A stretch of DNA of 64,000 nucleotides, taken from Gammaproteobacteria bacterium. Lineage in GTDB: Bacteria; Pseudomonadota; Gammaproteobacteria; Pseudomonadales; Pseudohongiellaceae. Location: the NCBI GenBank assembly GCA_021773355.1, contig JAJFKE010000051.1, forward strand, positions 124,001 through 188,000, written 5' to 3'. Below, piece after piece: positions 1 to 11,411 of this stretch. Numbering within the stretch: position 1 is the first letter of the stretch; the number at the start of each line of letters is the position of its first letter. The translations under genes and the position numbers were made by a program. The notes beneath the pieces were generated by a model. That model saw only the letters and a program-made list of their open reading frames with translations, searched no databases and had not been told where the DNA came from.

Positions 1-167
1 AGAATTAACCAAGATTAGTTCAAAATTCACAAGACAGCCTCGGCGAATTTTGGTTCAATCCGCATGTTTACTGAGCAGTTCTCCTGCAATTGCTCTGACT
101 CAGAAGAGAACTTGTCAGCCGCTCCCGGTGAGACAAGCAGACTACTCACTTTACGGAGGGATAGCCG

Positions 168-1634
168 GTGTTATCTACTATTAATCGATCACTTTTAGGC
201 GTTGTTGGCAATCTTGCTAAAGCATTTGCAGCATTATCAATCCTGGGATTGCCGATGCTGGCAACTGCCCAATCAGATCAAGTTACCTTTCATAAAGATA
301 TCGAACCGATCCTTCAGCGCAGCTGCCAGAATTGTCACCGTCCAGGTGGTGTTGGACCAATGCCCTTGGTCTCTTATGATGAGGTCGCCCCTTTTGCGGG
401 ATTGATTGAATACAAAACCGGTCTTCGCGATAGAGCGGGTGCCATGCCACCTTGGTATATGGAAAAGGACATCGGTATACAGGATTACAAATTTGACCCT
501 TCTCTTAGCGATGAAGAGTTAGCGGCCATCTCAACCTGGGCCCGTAGCGGCACACCCAAAGGTAACGCCGCGGATGCACCAGAGCCACTAGTATTCAGTG
601 ATGATCAGAAATGGACTGCTGGACAGCCGGACTTGATAGTTAAGACAAACTCGGTAACCAAACTCGCGGGCACTCCCGATTGGTGGGGCGAGATCGATAG
701 AATTGTTATCCCCATCGAAGAAGATCGCTATGTGAAGTCCGTAGAGATCGTGGAAGTCAATGACGTGGATTTTCAGGCAGGTACTGGTAGGGACACAGTC
801 GGCGGCAGATTCATCTTCCACCATATGATTTGGTCAACTGCCGAGATTGACGAAAACGGCGAACGCGTTGAAGGCACTGCTACCGGTTGGCCAGTACACG
901 AAGTAGGTCGTAATGCAGATATTTTCGACGAAGATGGTGCGCGCTTGCTCAAAGCCGGCACCTATCTGGTATCTGACTCCGTGCACATGCATTCAAACGG
1001 TAAGGACACAACAGGGCACTTAGAAGTTGGCTTTCGCTTCCAGCCTGTTGGTTATGAGCCCAAGTATGAAAGAGCGACTCTCGGCCTCGGCAATGGCGTT
1101 GATATCAGCATAGCCGGTAACGAGAAAGATCAGGAATTGCATGCCTACACGGTCCTTCAGGACCATACCAAGATAATTACTTTTGAACCCCATTTACACG
1201 CTCCCGGAGAGCGCATGTGCCTCGAGGCAATCTGGGGCTATACTGTAGAGACGCTTTCTTGCGTTGGCTATGATCATAACTGGGTTCGTGGCTATGCCTA
1301 TAACGACAATGCCCAGCCTTTGTTGCCGAAGGGAACAATTTTGCACATCGTCGGCTACATGAATAATACGGATACCAACCCGAATGTACCTGACCCAAGA
1401 AATTGGCAGGGATCTGGTAATCGTTCTGTAACTAATATGTTCATTGATTTGGGCATGCGAGTAAAAATGAATGAGGAGCAATTTTTCGAAGAAATGGAAA
1501 ATCGTCGTCAGGCATTAAACCTTGGACCCAACGACCATGTTATTGGTTGTCCACTATGTTTGGCGCCGCTAGTTGCGCCAGTTAACTCATCAGATGATTT
1601 GAAAAATGAAGTTGCATTGCAGGAGACAGATTAG
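168..1634 (+). CDS. Secreted cytochrome c / copper type II (PHM/DBH-like) monooxygenase-like protein
   Basis: Signal peptide; CxxCH (CQNCHRPGGVGPM); putative Cu ligands HH (FIFHHM), H (SVHMHS), HxH (PHLHAPGERM) and a late Met (TNMFIDLGM). Paralogous to 15104, 31540 and 56651 genes. Confidence 0.8.
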   Translation: MLSTINRSLLGVVGNLAKAFAALSILGLPMLATAQSDQVTFHKDIEPILQRSCQNCHRPGGVGPMPLVSYDEVAPFAGLIEYKTGLRDRAGAMPPWYMEKDIGIQDYKFDPSLSDEELAAISTWARSGTPKGNAADAPEPLVFSDDQKWTAGQPDLIVKTNSVTKLAGTPDWWGEIDRIVIPIEEDRYVKSVEIVEVNDVDFQAGTGRDTVGGRFIFHHMIWSTAEIDENGERVEGTATGWPVHEVGRNADIFDEDGARLLKAGTYLVSDSVHMHSNGKDTTGHLEVGFRFQPVGYEPKYERATLGLGNGVDISIAGNEKDQELHAYTVLQDHTKIITFEPHLHAPGERMCLEAIWGYTVETLSCVGYDHNWVRGYAYNDNAQPLLPKGTILHIVGYMNNTDTNPNVPDPRNWQGSGNRSVTNMFIDLGMRVKMNEEQFFEEMENRRQALNLGPNDHVIGCPLCLAPLVAPVNSSDDLKNEVALQETD

Positions 1635-1636
1635 AT

Positions 1637-2626
1637 ATGCAAAGTTTAAATAGTAAAAGTGCGAAGGGGTTGTTGAAGCTGTTCGCCTTCGCCCTAGGTG
1701 CTGTGATTTTATCACCGCTGGTATCCGCAGATACCTACCGCAGTGGGCAGCACGTTGAGCCAGCTTTCGAGGGTTGGCGTCCGAATGAAGATGGAACGTT
1801 TAATCTCATGTTTGGTTACATGAACGAAAACTGGGAAGAAGAGCCAAATGTACCCGTCGGAGACAATAATATGTTCTCTCCCGGAGATTCGGATAGAGGC
1901 CAACCAACCCATTTCCTTCCTCGCCGCAATCGCTTTACCTTTGAAGTAACGGTGCCCTCGGATTGGGGTGATCGTGAATTGGTATGGACCCTCAATGTAA
2001 ACGGTAAGGAACGGAAAGCCTATGGCACTTTAAAGGCCGATTATTTGGTGGATAACATGGTTATCGCATCCGAAACCGGTTCACTGGGAGCGGGAACCAG
2101 TAGTCCTGAGTCCCGTGCAAATCTGCCGCCAGTAGTGACGGTTCAAGGCGATGACATCCGAACTATACGAGTCGGCCAGCCTTTGGCTTTGCGTACTCAT
2201 GTGGCGGATGATGGCCTTCCTACGCCAAGCGATCCCGTTGAACAGGCTCGAGAATTCGCAGAATTCGTGGGTGGCCCCCTGGCGGCAGCTTTGGTAACGG
2301 AAGAGAATGTGCGCAAGCGAATATTAATGTCTCCTCCTATTAAAGTAACCGTTCAGAAAACCAACGGCCTGTTTCTCTCCTGGAATGTGTATAGAGGTGA
2401 GGGAAAGGTAACATTCAACCCACAGCAGCCTAAGCCTTGGGAAGATACTCGCGCGGGTTCACATTCTCCCTGGGGAACACTTTGGATGCCGCAAACCCCA
2501 CCGGAAGATGGTATGTATGATGTAGAAGTTACTTTCGACGAGCCGGGTACCTACGTCCTGTGGGGACGAGCCGACGACGGTGGTCTGTATCATGACGATT
2601 ACATCACAGTGAATGTTACAGAATAA
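1637..2626 (+). CDS. Secreted hypothetical protein, putative partner of the upstream cytochrome/monooxygenase-like protein
   Basis: Signal peptide; 2-nt spacing from upstream gene; shares P.F.GW.PN.DGT, QPTHF.PRR, VTVP and PGTY...VNVTE motifs with 32920..33753. Confidence 0.7.
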   Translation: MQSLNSKSAKGLLKLFAFALGAVILSPLVSADTYRSGQHVEPAFEGWRPNEDGTFNLMFGYMNENWEEEPNVPVGDNNMFSPGDSDRGQPTHFLPRRNRFTFEVTVPSDWGDRELVWTLNVNGKERKAYGTLKADYLVDNMVIASETGSLGAGTSSPESRANLPPVVTVQGDDIRTIRVGQPLALRTHVADDGLPTPSDPVEQAREFAEFVGGPLAAALVTEENVRKRILMSPPIKVTVQKTNGLFLSWNVYRGEGKVTFNPQQPKPWEDTRAGSHSPWGTLWMPQTPPEDGMYDVEVTFDEPGTYVLWGRADDGGLYHDDYITVNVTE

Positions 2627-2660
2627 AAATTCTCGTTTGCTGTAAGAATTGTGCATACTA

Positions 2661-2686
2661 GAAAGGGCGGTTTACCGCCCTTTCTT
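2661..2686 (+). terminator. Rho-independent terminator
   Basis: gaaagggcgg-ttta-ccgccctttc hairpin followed by a short T-rich stretch, downstream of 1637..2626. Confidence 0.75.
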
Positions 2687-2733
2687 ATGTTCAGGTTTTA
2701 ACCGGCGCAGAATTTGATTATCGGGGCCTTGTT

Positions 2734-3063
2734 GTGGAATTAGTGTTCTTTATTGTCGCTGTGCTTCTCGTGGGATCATTTTCCTATCTGGTTCTGTGCA
2801 GTATCTATTTTTCCTTCACATCGCGTCCACAGTTACTTGCCTTAAAGCTCTGCTGGAAGCTGGCAATAGTCAGTGTAGTCGGCATCCCAATAGTAGGAAT
2901 TGGCGGAGTTGTATTCGCTACACTGATTCTGCATGGTCAGTTGGCGAAGACCGCAAACTACAAGCAGCTAAGGGATATTTTGTTCAGTTTGTCGATTGCC
3001 ATCGCATGTTCAGTGGCTATTTATTTTGCGCTGATAGGCTTGGCGTTCTCAATACTCGACTAA
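2734..3063 (+). CDS. Small membrane protein of unknown function
   Basis: 109-aa ORF with about three hydrophobic segments. Confidence 0.4.
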   Translation: MELVFFIVAVLLVGSFSYLVLCSIYFSFTSRPQLLALKLCWKLAIVSVVGIPIVGIGGVVFATLILHGQLAKTANYKQLRDILFSLSIAIACSVAIYFALIGLAFSILD

Positions 3064-3207
3064 TTCAGCTATGCTGAAGTCGCTACATTAGTTCCCGCTA
3101 ATCTGGCTGTGATAGCATGCTCGATTAAAGAAGGTGCTTATTCACCCCGGTATTTTAAATATTTACTTATCCAAATGTTGGCATAAACCAATAACTGGTT
3201 TTATTGA

Positions 3208-3990
3208 TTGCCAGGAGAAGATTTTATGAACAGTCTTTCCAAGAGAACACTGAGTCTAATTGCAGCCATGATTTTTAGTATCCTTGCACACGCGGATGGG
3301 CACACGGTCATCGAAAGTGCGGTGGCAAATAGTGCCAGGCCGGATGCAGACAGAGAAAGAGATGCATCCAGAAAACCCGCAGCAGTTCTGGAATTTTTCG
3401 CTATCGAGCCCGGCATGAAGGTAATAGATGTATTTGCCGGTGGTGGCTATTACGCCGAAATCCTGAGCTATGTGGTAGGAGATATGGGTGAGGTGGCACT
3501 ATACAACAATGGTGGTTGGGACGGATTTGTAGGCGCAGGCATTGCTGAGCGACTGGCCAACAATCGCTTACCGAATGTGAAAAGCATTGTAATGGAGGCC
3601 AATGAATTGGATCTCAATGAGAACTACTTTGATGCCGCAGTTTTCGTATTGGGCTTTCATGATCTTTACTATGTCGATGAGCCGAGTTGGCCAGCAATAG
3701 ATGCCAGGAATTTTATCGATCGTCTCTACAGCATGATAAAACCAGGTGGCGTACTCGGGATCGTTGATCATGCCGCAGAGCCGGGGGTTAGTGTCGCCGT
3801 CGCGAACACACTGCATCGCATCGATCCAGGCATTATTCGAAGTGAGCTTATCTCTGCCGGATTTGTGCTGGAGGGCGAGTCGGAAGTTCTTCGAAACGCC
3901 GCAGACGATCGCAATAAGCCAATGAGTGACCAGAGTGTTCGAGGTAAAACAGATAGGGTAGTAATGAGGTTTCGAAAGCCTGCTCGTTAG
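3208..3990 (+). CDS. Class I SAM-dependent methyltransferase-like protein with signal peptide
   Basis: Signal peptide-like N-terminus; EPGMKVIDVFAGGGYYAEILS motif I region; MIKPGGVLGIVDHA. Confidence 0.75.
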   Translation: MPGEDFMNSLSKRTLSLIAAMIFSILAHADGHTVIESAVANSARPDADRERDASRKPAAVLEFFAIEPGMKVIDVFAGGGYYAEILSYVVGDMGEVALYNNGGWDGFVGAGIAERLANNRLPNVKSIVMEANELDLNENYFDAAVFVLGFHDLYYVDEPSWPAIDARNFIDRLYSMIKPGGVLGIVDHAAEPGVSVAVANTLHRIDPGIIRSELISAGFVLEGESEVLRNAADDRNKPMSDQSVRGKTDRVVMRFRKPAR

Positions 3991-4122
3991 CCGATCCCCG
4001 TGATGGTTTGTGTAGCCCAGTGCAAGGGAGTGAGAGTTTCCTAACGAATTTGAAAAATTTCAATTATGGGATACGGGTTTCAGCAAATAACATTATTGCT
4101 TGGAAGCTAAGAGGATTAGTTG

Positions 4123-4373
4123 TGAATAGTCTTTTAAGGAAACCAGTCGTTTTCGTTGTAGGGGTAATGTTCCCTGTTGCTGTGCACGAATCTGGACATA
4201 CTATCACTGAATGAGCCGTGAGAAACAAGGTCAGGCAACACGCCAATCAACGAAAAGACCTTGCCAGAATGTCGGATGTGATATCGGAGTTCTTTGCATT
4301 CGAACCCAACATAATTGAGGTTCTTACTTGTGTCAATCCCGGCCAGAAAAGTGAAAGCTGCGAAAAACTGTAG
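4123..4373 (+). pseudogene. Degenerate 5' duplicate of the upstream methyltransferase gene
   Basis: VNSLLRK...ESGHTITE*AVRNKVRQHANQRKDLARMSDVISEFFAFEP aligns with MNSLSKR...ADGHTVIESAVANSARPDADRERDASRKPAAVLEFFAIEP; in-frame TGA at 4212-4214. Confidence 0.7.
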
Positions 4374-4442
4374 AGAAGATAAAACAGCGCGCTACCATAG
4401 TAAGTTGTTTAATTAGTCGCGAAGAACAACCATCTGAGAGCT

Positions 4443-6512
4443 TTAATATATAGCGGACACCTCAGTTTCCGCTCCCAATTTGTCTTCAACAAGATTATAC
4501 GTGAAAGCGTGAGCAATATTTCCAACCGTAGAACAGATTGCTGTTAAGGGTTCCTTATCGAAATTATATCTGTGCAATTCATTTCGAATATCTGTCAGCT
4601 CACCGTGTGGCTTATGCAAGATAGCGGCGCTCCCCGCGTCACGAAACTCGTCTTTTTCAATATCAAAATAATCAGCCAAGTGAGAAGGCAATGTAACTTG
4701 AGCTGTCTTATTCGTCTTGCCCTGATAAACTTCTTCGGGATCGATTCTCATTGACATTAATATGCGGAAAATATCATCACAATCCGTGAAATCCATACCC
4801 TCCACAATTATATCCCGAAGAGCGTTTAACATGGCCTCATAAAGCGATCGGTTTTGAATTAGCTTGGCATTATACAGGAGATGAGCAGGCTTTTTTGTAG
4901 CCCCGAGAAAAGCGTTCCACTCACAATCCTGTAAGTAATGTGCTTGTAGGTTTTCAGCACTATCGAAAAATTCCACAGAGTAATCAGCTTTTAAGCCGTC
5001 AAAAAAAGTCCGCATAGGTTTGCCGTTGATCATGGAATAAAGCACATCTACAGGGTTTTTCTTGTGCACGCTGTTGGCGTATTTCAGCAGGGGTTTCAAA
5101 AATTTGTGGTTCCAACCAAACCAGATAGCCCAATGAAGTAATCTAAGATTCATAAGATCATCTGGCGAAATCGCGGAATTACCGCAAACAACTTCTTCAG
5201 CCTCTATCGATCTGACACCTTGATATTCTCCAAAATATCCATCTCGGGTAAAGTATTTTGTATAAAGATCATGATTTTTCCTGGATTGGCTCGATGCCAT
5301 TTCGGTGCCGGGCAAGAGAATCACGTTGTAAATACCAATCTGATCGAAATCGAAATTAAAGACATCTCGCAAAGTGTTCAGATGACCTTCATGTGTTTCT
5401 CCAGGTAGGCCGGATAGAATATCCGTTCGAACTCCGTAGCCTTCGGCGTGATATGTAGCAACACTTTCTGCAACGTCTAGCAATTTAATATTCTTTCTGT
5501 TGGTAGCTATCTGAGCCGCTTCATCCAGGGTTTGTAGTGCTATAAGAGCATTATCCATCCTATGAGACTTTGCGCTATCCTGATTCCGGAGCAATTGAGC
5601 TACTTCGTAGTTTCTAGCTGGGGTGTTCTTGCTTTCATACATTACGATTGTTTTTAGACTGGGATTTCTGCTCTTGATATGACTAATTCTTTGGGCTATT
5701 TCCACATCGCGCTTCAAGATGCCAAAGTTTGCGTCAGCGATAAACCAGGTTGAAGCCAGAGGCATTTTTTCAGATATATATTCCATATCATCGTATATCC
5801 TATCTATGGAATACTTACGGACTTTCTGTAAAGCAGCGATTCCCCAAGCGCAATAGGTGCATCCAAATGGACAACCCCGATTGGTCTCAAGCATGGGAAT
5901 AAATCCCTTGGACATAAATTCATCCAAGTAACCGCTGGTATATGGCGAAGGTAACTCATCCATATCTCCAGAATTACCATTTGGGCTATAATTCAGATGA
6001 TCGCCTGAGGTTAAAAAGCCGACGCCGTCGATAGAGCGAGATTCCCTGATAAAGGATTTCCCGGACGTCTTGAATTCCTTCAGTATTTCGGCGAATGGTC
6101 GTTCTCCTTCGTGGATGATGCAAACGTCGATGAATTTATTTTGTAGGAGATAAGTTTTTATTCCATTTTCGTCAGCCTGTACTGAAGGTCCACCTGCAAC
6201 TATCAATGCATGTGGGAAACGTGCTCTAAGCATCGATCCTATTGAAAAATTGAGATGGGTATTCCACACGTAGTTAGAAAATCCGATTACGTCTGGGGGT
6301 GTGTCAGTAGAATTGTCGCAAGCCTCTAGAAAGTCATTTGGAAACTTGAATAGAGAGATATCAACTTCTTTGCCGAAAATTTTCTTCGCGTAGACTCCAA
6401 TACTGGCAATTCCTAAAGGGACTACAAAACCGGCTTCATTTCCGCCGGAGTAACTACCAGTTCCTTGAGCTGGAGAATATGAATGAACAAGATCTGCTAA
6501 GAATACTTTCAA
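4443..6512 (-). CDS. B12-binding-domain radical SAM protein
   Basis: Cobalamin-binding-like N-terminal region (VIGFSNYVWN...ALIVAGGPSVQ) and CxxxCxxC cluster motif NRGCPFGCTYCAWG. Confidence 0.85.
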   Translation of the reverse strand: MKVFLADLVHSYSPAQGTGSYSGGNEAGFVVPLGIASIGVYAKKIFGKEVDISLFKFPNDFLEACDNSTDTPPDVIGFSNYVWNTHLNFSIGSMLRARFPHALIVAGGPSVQADENGIKTYLLQNKFIDVCIIHEGERPFAEILKEFKTSGKSFIRESRSIDGVGFLTSGDHLNYSPNGNSGDMDELPSPYTSGYLDEFMSKGFIPMLETNRGCPFGCTYCAWGIAALQKVRKYSIDRIYDDMEYISEKMPLASTWFIADANFGILKRDVEIAQRISHIKSRNPSLKTIVMYESKNTPARNYEVAQLLRNQDSAKSHRMDNALIALQTLDEAAQIATNRKNIKLLDVAESVATYHAEGYGVRTDILSGLPGETHEGHLNTLRDVFNFDFDQIGIYNVILLPGTEMASSQSRKNHDLYTKYFTRDGYFGEYQGVRSIEAEEVVCGNSAISPDDLMNLRLLHWAIWFGWNHKFLKPLLKYANSVHKKNPVDVLYSMINGKPMRTFFDGLKADYSVEFFDSAENLQAHYLQDCEWNAFLGATKKPAHLLYNAKLIQNRSLYEAMLNALRDIIVEGMDFTDCDDIFRILMSMRIDPEEVYQGKTNKTAQVTLPSHLADYFDIEKDEFRDAGSAAILHKPHGELTDIRNELHRYNFDKEPLTAICSTVGNIAHAFTYNLVEDKLGAETEVSAIY

Positions 6513-6958
6513 AATATTTCTCCAAACTGCCTCTGTTAAGAAAGTGAAATGTGAGCTGAGAGTATGAATAGTTATGGAGTACTATACTGCTGATCGCGTT
6601 CCGGTCAACTAGGCAAACCCAATAAGTCATCGTGATTCGATGCGTAAAAGGTAAAAGGCTCAGTAAGATTGTTATCCCATCATATTTTTATAACGTCAAG
6701 GCTATCTGTGCCTTAGTCGCAAGCTTGTTCGGCGGTTGCCGGAAAAGGCTATCCAATGTGAAGATAGCCTAAATACGATTTTATAAGCATGCAACTCATG
6801 AGAATATCTCAGATTATTAGCAGTCATCACTAGTTTCTACAAAAAATTATTCAATAAGTCTACTAGTTCACAAAATGATTGAGAGCATTCGAAGTCAGTT
6901 GCTTAAGTATGGTCGTTGATTAAGATGGTAAAAGGTATCCTGGTCTGAAGGCTGTCGC

Positions 6959-9900
6959 TTACATATTCCTGCGATATTGTCCGCCAACCTCAAAAAAAGT
7001 ATCGGTGATCTGACCTAGACTGCAACAGCGAACTGCGTTCATTAATTCTGCAAATACATTTTCGTTGTTTATGGCTGCGGTTCTAAGTCGTTGCAAGGCT
7101 TGTTCAGACTCGGCGGCATGCGCTGTTTTAAAATCTGCCAGACGCTTTAGTTGACTCTGCTTTTCTTCTTCGGTGGAACGCGCCAGTTCGATCTCAATTT
7201 CGCTTACCGGCTCTGGGTTCAAGAAAGTGTTGACGCCTATTAGTGGCAGGCTGCCATCGTGTTTTCGATGTTCATAGTACATGGATTCATCTTGAATTTT
7301 GCCGCGCTGGTACCCGGTTTCCATCGCACCCAATACGCCTCCTCGTTCCGAGATGCGCTCAAACTCCTGTAGCACTGCTTCTTCAACCAGATCCGTAAGC
7401 TCTTCGATGATGAAGGAGCCTTGATTGGAATTTTCGTTAACCGCCAGACCCCACTCTTTATTAATTATTAACTGAATTGCCATGGCGCGGCGCACAGATT
7501 CTTCGGTGGGGGTAGTAACGGCTTCGTCATAGGCATTGGTGTGTAGGCTATTGCAATTATCGTAAACTGCAATCAAGGCCTGCAAAGTAGTGCGAATATC
7601 ATTAAACGACATCTCCTGCGCATGCAGCGATCGACCCGAAGTCTGTATATGGTATTTGAGTTTTTGACTACGCTCGTTGGCGCCGTAGCGGAAGCGCATT
7701 GCAGTTGCCCAAATGCGTCGTGCTACTCGACCCAATACCGTGTATTCAGGGTCCATGCCATTGGAGAAGAAGAAAGAAAGATTGTGAGCGAAATCGTCTA
7801 CTTTCATGCCTCGTGCGATATAGGCTTCAACAAAAGTGAAACCGTTGGAAAGTGTGAAGGCTAATTGTGAAATGGGATTCGCCCCGGCTTCGGCAATGTG
7901 GTAGCCGGAAATAGAAACTGAATAGAAATTTCGGATGCTATTGGCAATAAAATACTCTTGAATGTCACCCATTAGTTTTAGGCTGAACTCAGTTGAAAAT
8001 ATACAGGTATTCTGGCCCTGATCTTCTTTTAAGATATCTGCCTGTACCGTGCCGCGTACGTTTTCCAAAGCGCGCGCCTTAATGGATTCATATTCCTCTG
8101 ACCTTGGTTCTCTAGCATTTTCTTGTTTGAAGCTATCTAACTGTTGATCGATTGCCGCATTCATATACATGGCAAGTATGGTTGGGGCAGGACCGTTAAT
8201 GGTCATGGAGACCGATGTGCCGGGGCTGCACAGATCGAATCCGCTGTACAGTTCCTTCATGTCATCCAGAGTAGCGATAGAGACGCCGGAGTTGCCGACT
8301 TTGCCATAGATGTCAGGTTGCACGGCTGGATCAAATCCGTACAGCGTCACAGAATCAAAGGCCGTCGATAATCGCTTTGCTTCAGCGTGTTCGGATAGTT
8401 GCTTGAAGCGACGATTGGTACGAAAAGCATCACCTTCACCGGCAAACATGCGCGTAGGATCTTCAGATTCCCGTTTAAACTGAAATACTCCGGCGGTAAA
8501 GGGAAAGCGCCCTGGCACGTTCTCAAGCAGCAACCATCTCAGTAGCTCGCCTTGATCCTGGAAAGTAGGCAGAGCAACTCTGGATATCTTCGTACCTGAA
8601 AGAGACGTGCGGGTGAGAGCGGTTCGAATTTCTCTACCACGCACCTTAACTACGAATTCATCGGCGGAATAGTCTTTCTTTATTTGTGGCCAATTTTCCA
8701 ACAGCCGTTTCGCCTTTCCATCCATGGCATTGTCTTTGGCCGCTATCAGATCGTCCAGGTTCGAGCTGTCTTTAGATGCGGAGTCCAACATGGCTTTGCT
8801 GGCAACTAGTTGCTGTCTTTCCCTGGCCAAACTTGCTTGCCTTCGTACCTGGTCATGATAATCGCGTACTGCTTCAGCAATTTCTGCCAAGTAGCGTTGT
8901 TGTTGAGCTGGAATGATCAGGGTTCTTGAAGTTGACATCTTGGTGCTAACGGTGGCTATGGATTGCTTGTATTGCGGCAGTCCATATTCACGCAGCAGCG
9001 GGACCAGAGCTTGATACATGGCGGTAATGCCATCGTCATTAAACTTGGAGGCGATAGTGCCAAATACTGGCATTTCGTCCGGCATCTGCGAGAACGCCTC
9101 TCGATTACGTTGTACCTGTTTGCAAACATCGCGCAATGCATCTTCACCGCCTTTGCGATCGAACTTATTAATCGCGAACACATCAGCGTAATCCAGCATA
9201 TCGATTTTTTCTAGCTGACTAGCTGCTCCAAATTCGGGCGTCATCACATACAGGGAAGTATTCACGAAAGGCACTATACCTGCATCGCCCTGACCAATGC
9301 CTGGTGTTTCGATAATGATCAAATCGAAACCTGATAGCTTGATCGCCGAAATAATCTCACTAAGCTTCTCAGGAATTTCAACGGCAGCATTTCTAGTGGC
9401 TATCGAGCGCATGAAGATATTCGAATGACTGATGGCATTCATACGAATGCGATCACCTAACAAAGCGCCACCTGTCTTTTTTCTTGTGGGGTCGATAGCG
9501 AGAACGGCGATCTTTAATGAATCGGCACTGTCTTGTCTAAAGCGCCGTATGATTTCGTCGGTGGACGAAGATTTTCCTGCCCCGCCGGTGCCGGTTATGC
9601 CAAGTATAGGTGTGCTGTTCTCAGCCTTGGCGTCTTCATTTAGCCGCTGTAATTCGTCTGTACTGTAATCATTATTTTCGATAGCCGTAATAACGCGGGT
9701 TAGAACTATTCTGTCGCCTTCTGCCAGCTTCGATAACTGTGGTGCAGGTGGGCGCTGCTCGCCGTCGCGACAACGCTCAAGCATGTCATCGATCATGCCC
9801 TGCAGACCAATAGACTGCCCGTCGCCAGGGGAGTAGATACGGCTTACTCCATAAGTATGCAGTTCGTCTATTTCAGCAGGAATGATAACGCCACCACCGC

Positions 9901-10228
9901 CGCCAAATATTTTTATGTGCGATGCATTCAGTTCGCGCAGTCTATCGACCAGGTACTTAAAATATTCTATATGCCCGCCCTGATAGGAGCTGATGGCGAT
10001 CGCATCAGCATCTTCCTGAACAGCGGCTTCTACAATTTCTTGAACCGATCGATTATGAGCGAGATGAATAACTTCGGCTCCGCTGGATTGTAAAATCCTG
10101 CGCATGATATTAATCGCCACATCGTGCCCATCGAACAAACTGGCAGCAGTTACAAAACGAATCCACTTGCGTTCAGGAAGCGATGCGGTAGATTTTCCTG
10201 CGGGTTTTTGGAATGACACTACTGACAA
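6959..10228 (-). CDS. icmF: Fused isobutyryl-CoA mutase / G-protein chaperone (IcmF)
   Basis: 1089 aa: B12-binding N-terminus, GTPase P-loop GTGGAGKSS, methylmalonyl-CoA mutase-type domain ([39 protein letters not shown]). Confidence 0.93.
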   Translation of the reverse strand: MSVVSFQKPAGKSTASLPERKWIRFVTAASLFDGHDVAINIMRRILQSSGAEVIHLAHNRSVQEIVEAAVQEDADAIAISSYQGGHIEYFKYLVDRLRELNASHIKIFGGGGGVIIPAEIDELHTYGVSRIYSPGDGQSIGLQGMIDDMLERCRDGEQRPPAPQLSKLAEGDRIVLTRVITAIENNDYSTDELQRLNEDAKAENSTPILGITGTGGAGKSSSTDEIIRRFRQDSADSLKIAVLAIDPTRKKTGGALLGDRIRMNAISHSNIFMRSIATRNAAVEIPEKLSEIISAIKLSGFDLIIIETPGIGQGDAGIVPFVNTSLYVMTPEFGAASQLEKIDMLDYADVFAINKFDRKGGEDALRDVCKQVQRNREAFSQMPDEMPVFGTIASKFNDDGITAMYQALVPLLREYGLPQYKQSIATVSTKMSTSRTLIIPAQQQRYLAEIAEAVRDYHDQVRRQASLARERQQLVASKAMLDSASKDSSNLDDLIAAKDNAMDGKAKRLLENWPQIKKDYSADEFVVKVRGREIRTALTRTSLSGTKISRVALPTFQDQGELLRWLLLENVPGRFPFTAGVFQFKRESEDPTRMFAGEGDAFRTNRRFKQLSEHAEAKRLSTAFDSVTLYGFDPAVQPDIYGKVGNSGVSIATLDDMKELYSGFDLCSPGTSVSMTINGPAPTILAMYMNAAIDQQLDSFKQENAREPRSEEYESIKARALENVRGTVQADILKEDQGQNTCIFSTEFSLKLMGDIQEYFIANSIRNFYSVSISGYHIAEAGANPISQLAFTLSNGFTFVEAYIARGMKVDDFAHNLSFFFSNGMDPEYTVLGRVARRIWATAMRFRYGANERSQKLKYHIQTSGRSLHAQEMSFNDIRTTLQALIAVYDNCNSLHTNAYDEAVTTPTEESVRRAMAIQLIINKEWGLAVNENSNQGSFIIEELTDLVEEAVLQEFERISERGGVLGAMETGYQRGKIQDESMYYEHRKHDGSLPLIGVNTFLNPEPVSEIEIELARSTEEEKQSQLKRLADFKTAHAAESEQALQRLRTAAINNENVFAELMNAVRCCSLGQITDTFFEVGGQYRRNM

Positions 10229-10319
10229 AATTAGACCCCTCTCCTAAAGCGATGCGACCCGGTTCCCTTGGATCGCGAAGGCCTGGTAGTTTAGCGCACT
10301 CTGATCAACAGATCACTGC

Positions 10320-11213
10320 TCAGAAAGGGTGTTTTGCCAGAAACGCAATGATGGCATCCGCGGTTTCCCGTGGTTTTTCGAGCCCCATTGCGTGGCCCGC
10401 AGCCTCTAGATTGACCAGAGTAATACGATCACCAAATTCGGCCTTCATGCGAGTTCCGTTCTCCGGCGGCGCTGTCTTGTCATCCAGACCCTGCACAATC
10501 AGCATCGGCCCGGTGCCACCGGCCCACCACTGCTCTGCGGGCGTGTCTCTGTTGGCACGACGTTGTGAGGCGCGAGCCTGAGACCAGTACTTCAGGTTAC
10601 GAACATAGTCCCATACAAGTTCATCAGAAGATTCGGAAGAGAATAGAGTGCGTCTGGCCAACTCAATCTTTTCCTGTTCGGGTAGTTCAGCTTCTCCTAG
10701 CAGCCGGCCTAGCTCACCTGGCTCGGTTAGGGGCTTGACTAAACCACCGGCAGCAATCAGCGAGATGCTTGCTACTTTATTTGGATAGTCGGTAGCAACA
10801 ACACGAGAGATTCTGTTGCCTAGAGCCCAGCCCAGCATATGAACTTTTTCTAGTCCAAGTGCATCCACTATGGCAGCCACATCGGCGGCATAATCGTGTA
10901 AAGTGAGGCCCTCTAGTTCTCCAGAGCTATCCTTTATCCCTCGTTGATTTATGGCGATAAGGCGATAGCCCGCATCGGCTATCAGAGGTCCGATATACTT
11001 GTAACGACTGTCATCACCGCCAGACCCGGGAAGGGCGAGGATGGTTTCCTGTTTGTGATTGTCAGTCTCCCATACGCTGACATTGAGTTGAGCGTGACCA
11101 ATGTCGATAGATCGTTGAGATTGATCTGCCACCAATGTGTTGCCACAGATAACTAAGATAATGGTAACTAGAATCTTTAGATAAGCCTGCGCTATCTTCG
11201 CATTGCTTGACAT
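10320..11213 (-). CDS. Alpha/beta hydrolase, secreted
   Basis: Signal peptide from MSSNAKIAQ; LALPGSGGD, nucleophile-region MLGWALGNR, C-terminal AAGHAMGLEKP. Confidence 0.75.
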   Translation of the reverse strand: MSSNAKIAQAYLKILVTIILVICGNTLVADQSQRSIDIGHAQLNVSVWETDNHKQETILALPGSGGDDSRYKYIGPLIADAGYRLIAINQRGIKDSSGELEGLTLHDYAADVAAIVDALGLEKVHMLGWALGNRISRVVATDYPNKVASISLIAAGGLVKPLTEPGELGRLLGEAELPEQEKIELARRTLFSSESSDELVWDYVRNLKYWSQARASQRRANRDTPAEQWWAGGTGPMLIVQGLDDKTAPPENGTRMKAEFGDRITLVNLEAAGHAMGLEKPRETADAIIAFLAKHPF

Positions 11214-11411
11214 TGCTTCCTCCATCGATGGGCAGATCCAAGTGTCTGGCGAAGAGATTCTAACACGATAGAATATTTCACCAAGCGTTACAGCTGCATC
11301 TGGTAAGCTTGCGTATACACTTCGAACTGAATATCGACAATACAAGTTTTCTTCGTGCGCAGTATTTGCTAGTTCCTTTCTATAGCAGAGGCGGCTGGGT
11401 ATAGTGCATTC

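Noticed and set aside
588-1481. Antisense ORFs inside the first cytochrome/PHM-like gene, and similar antisense ORFs throughout
   Set aside because: They overlap strong coding genes on the opposite strand and carry no motifs.
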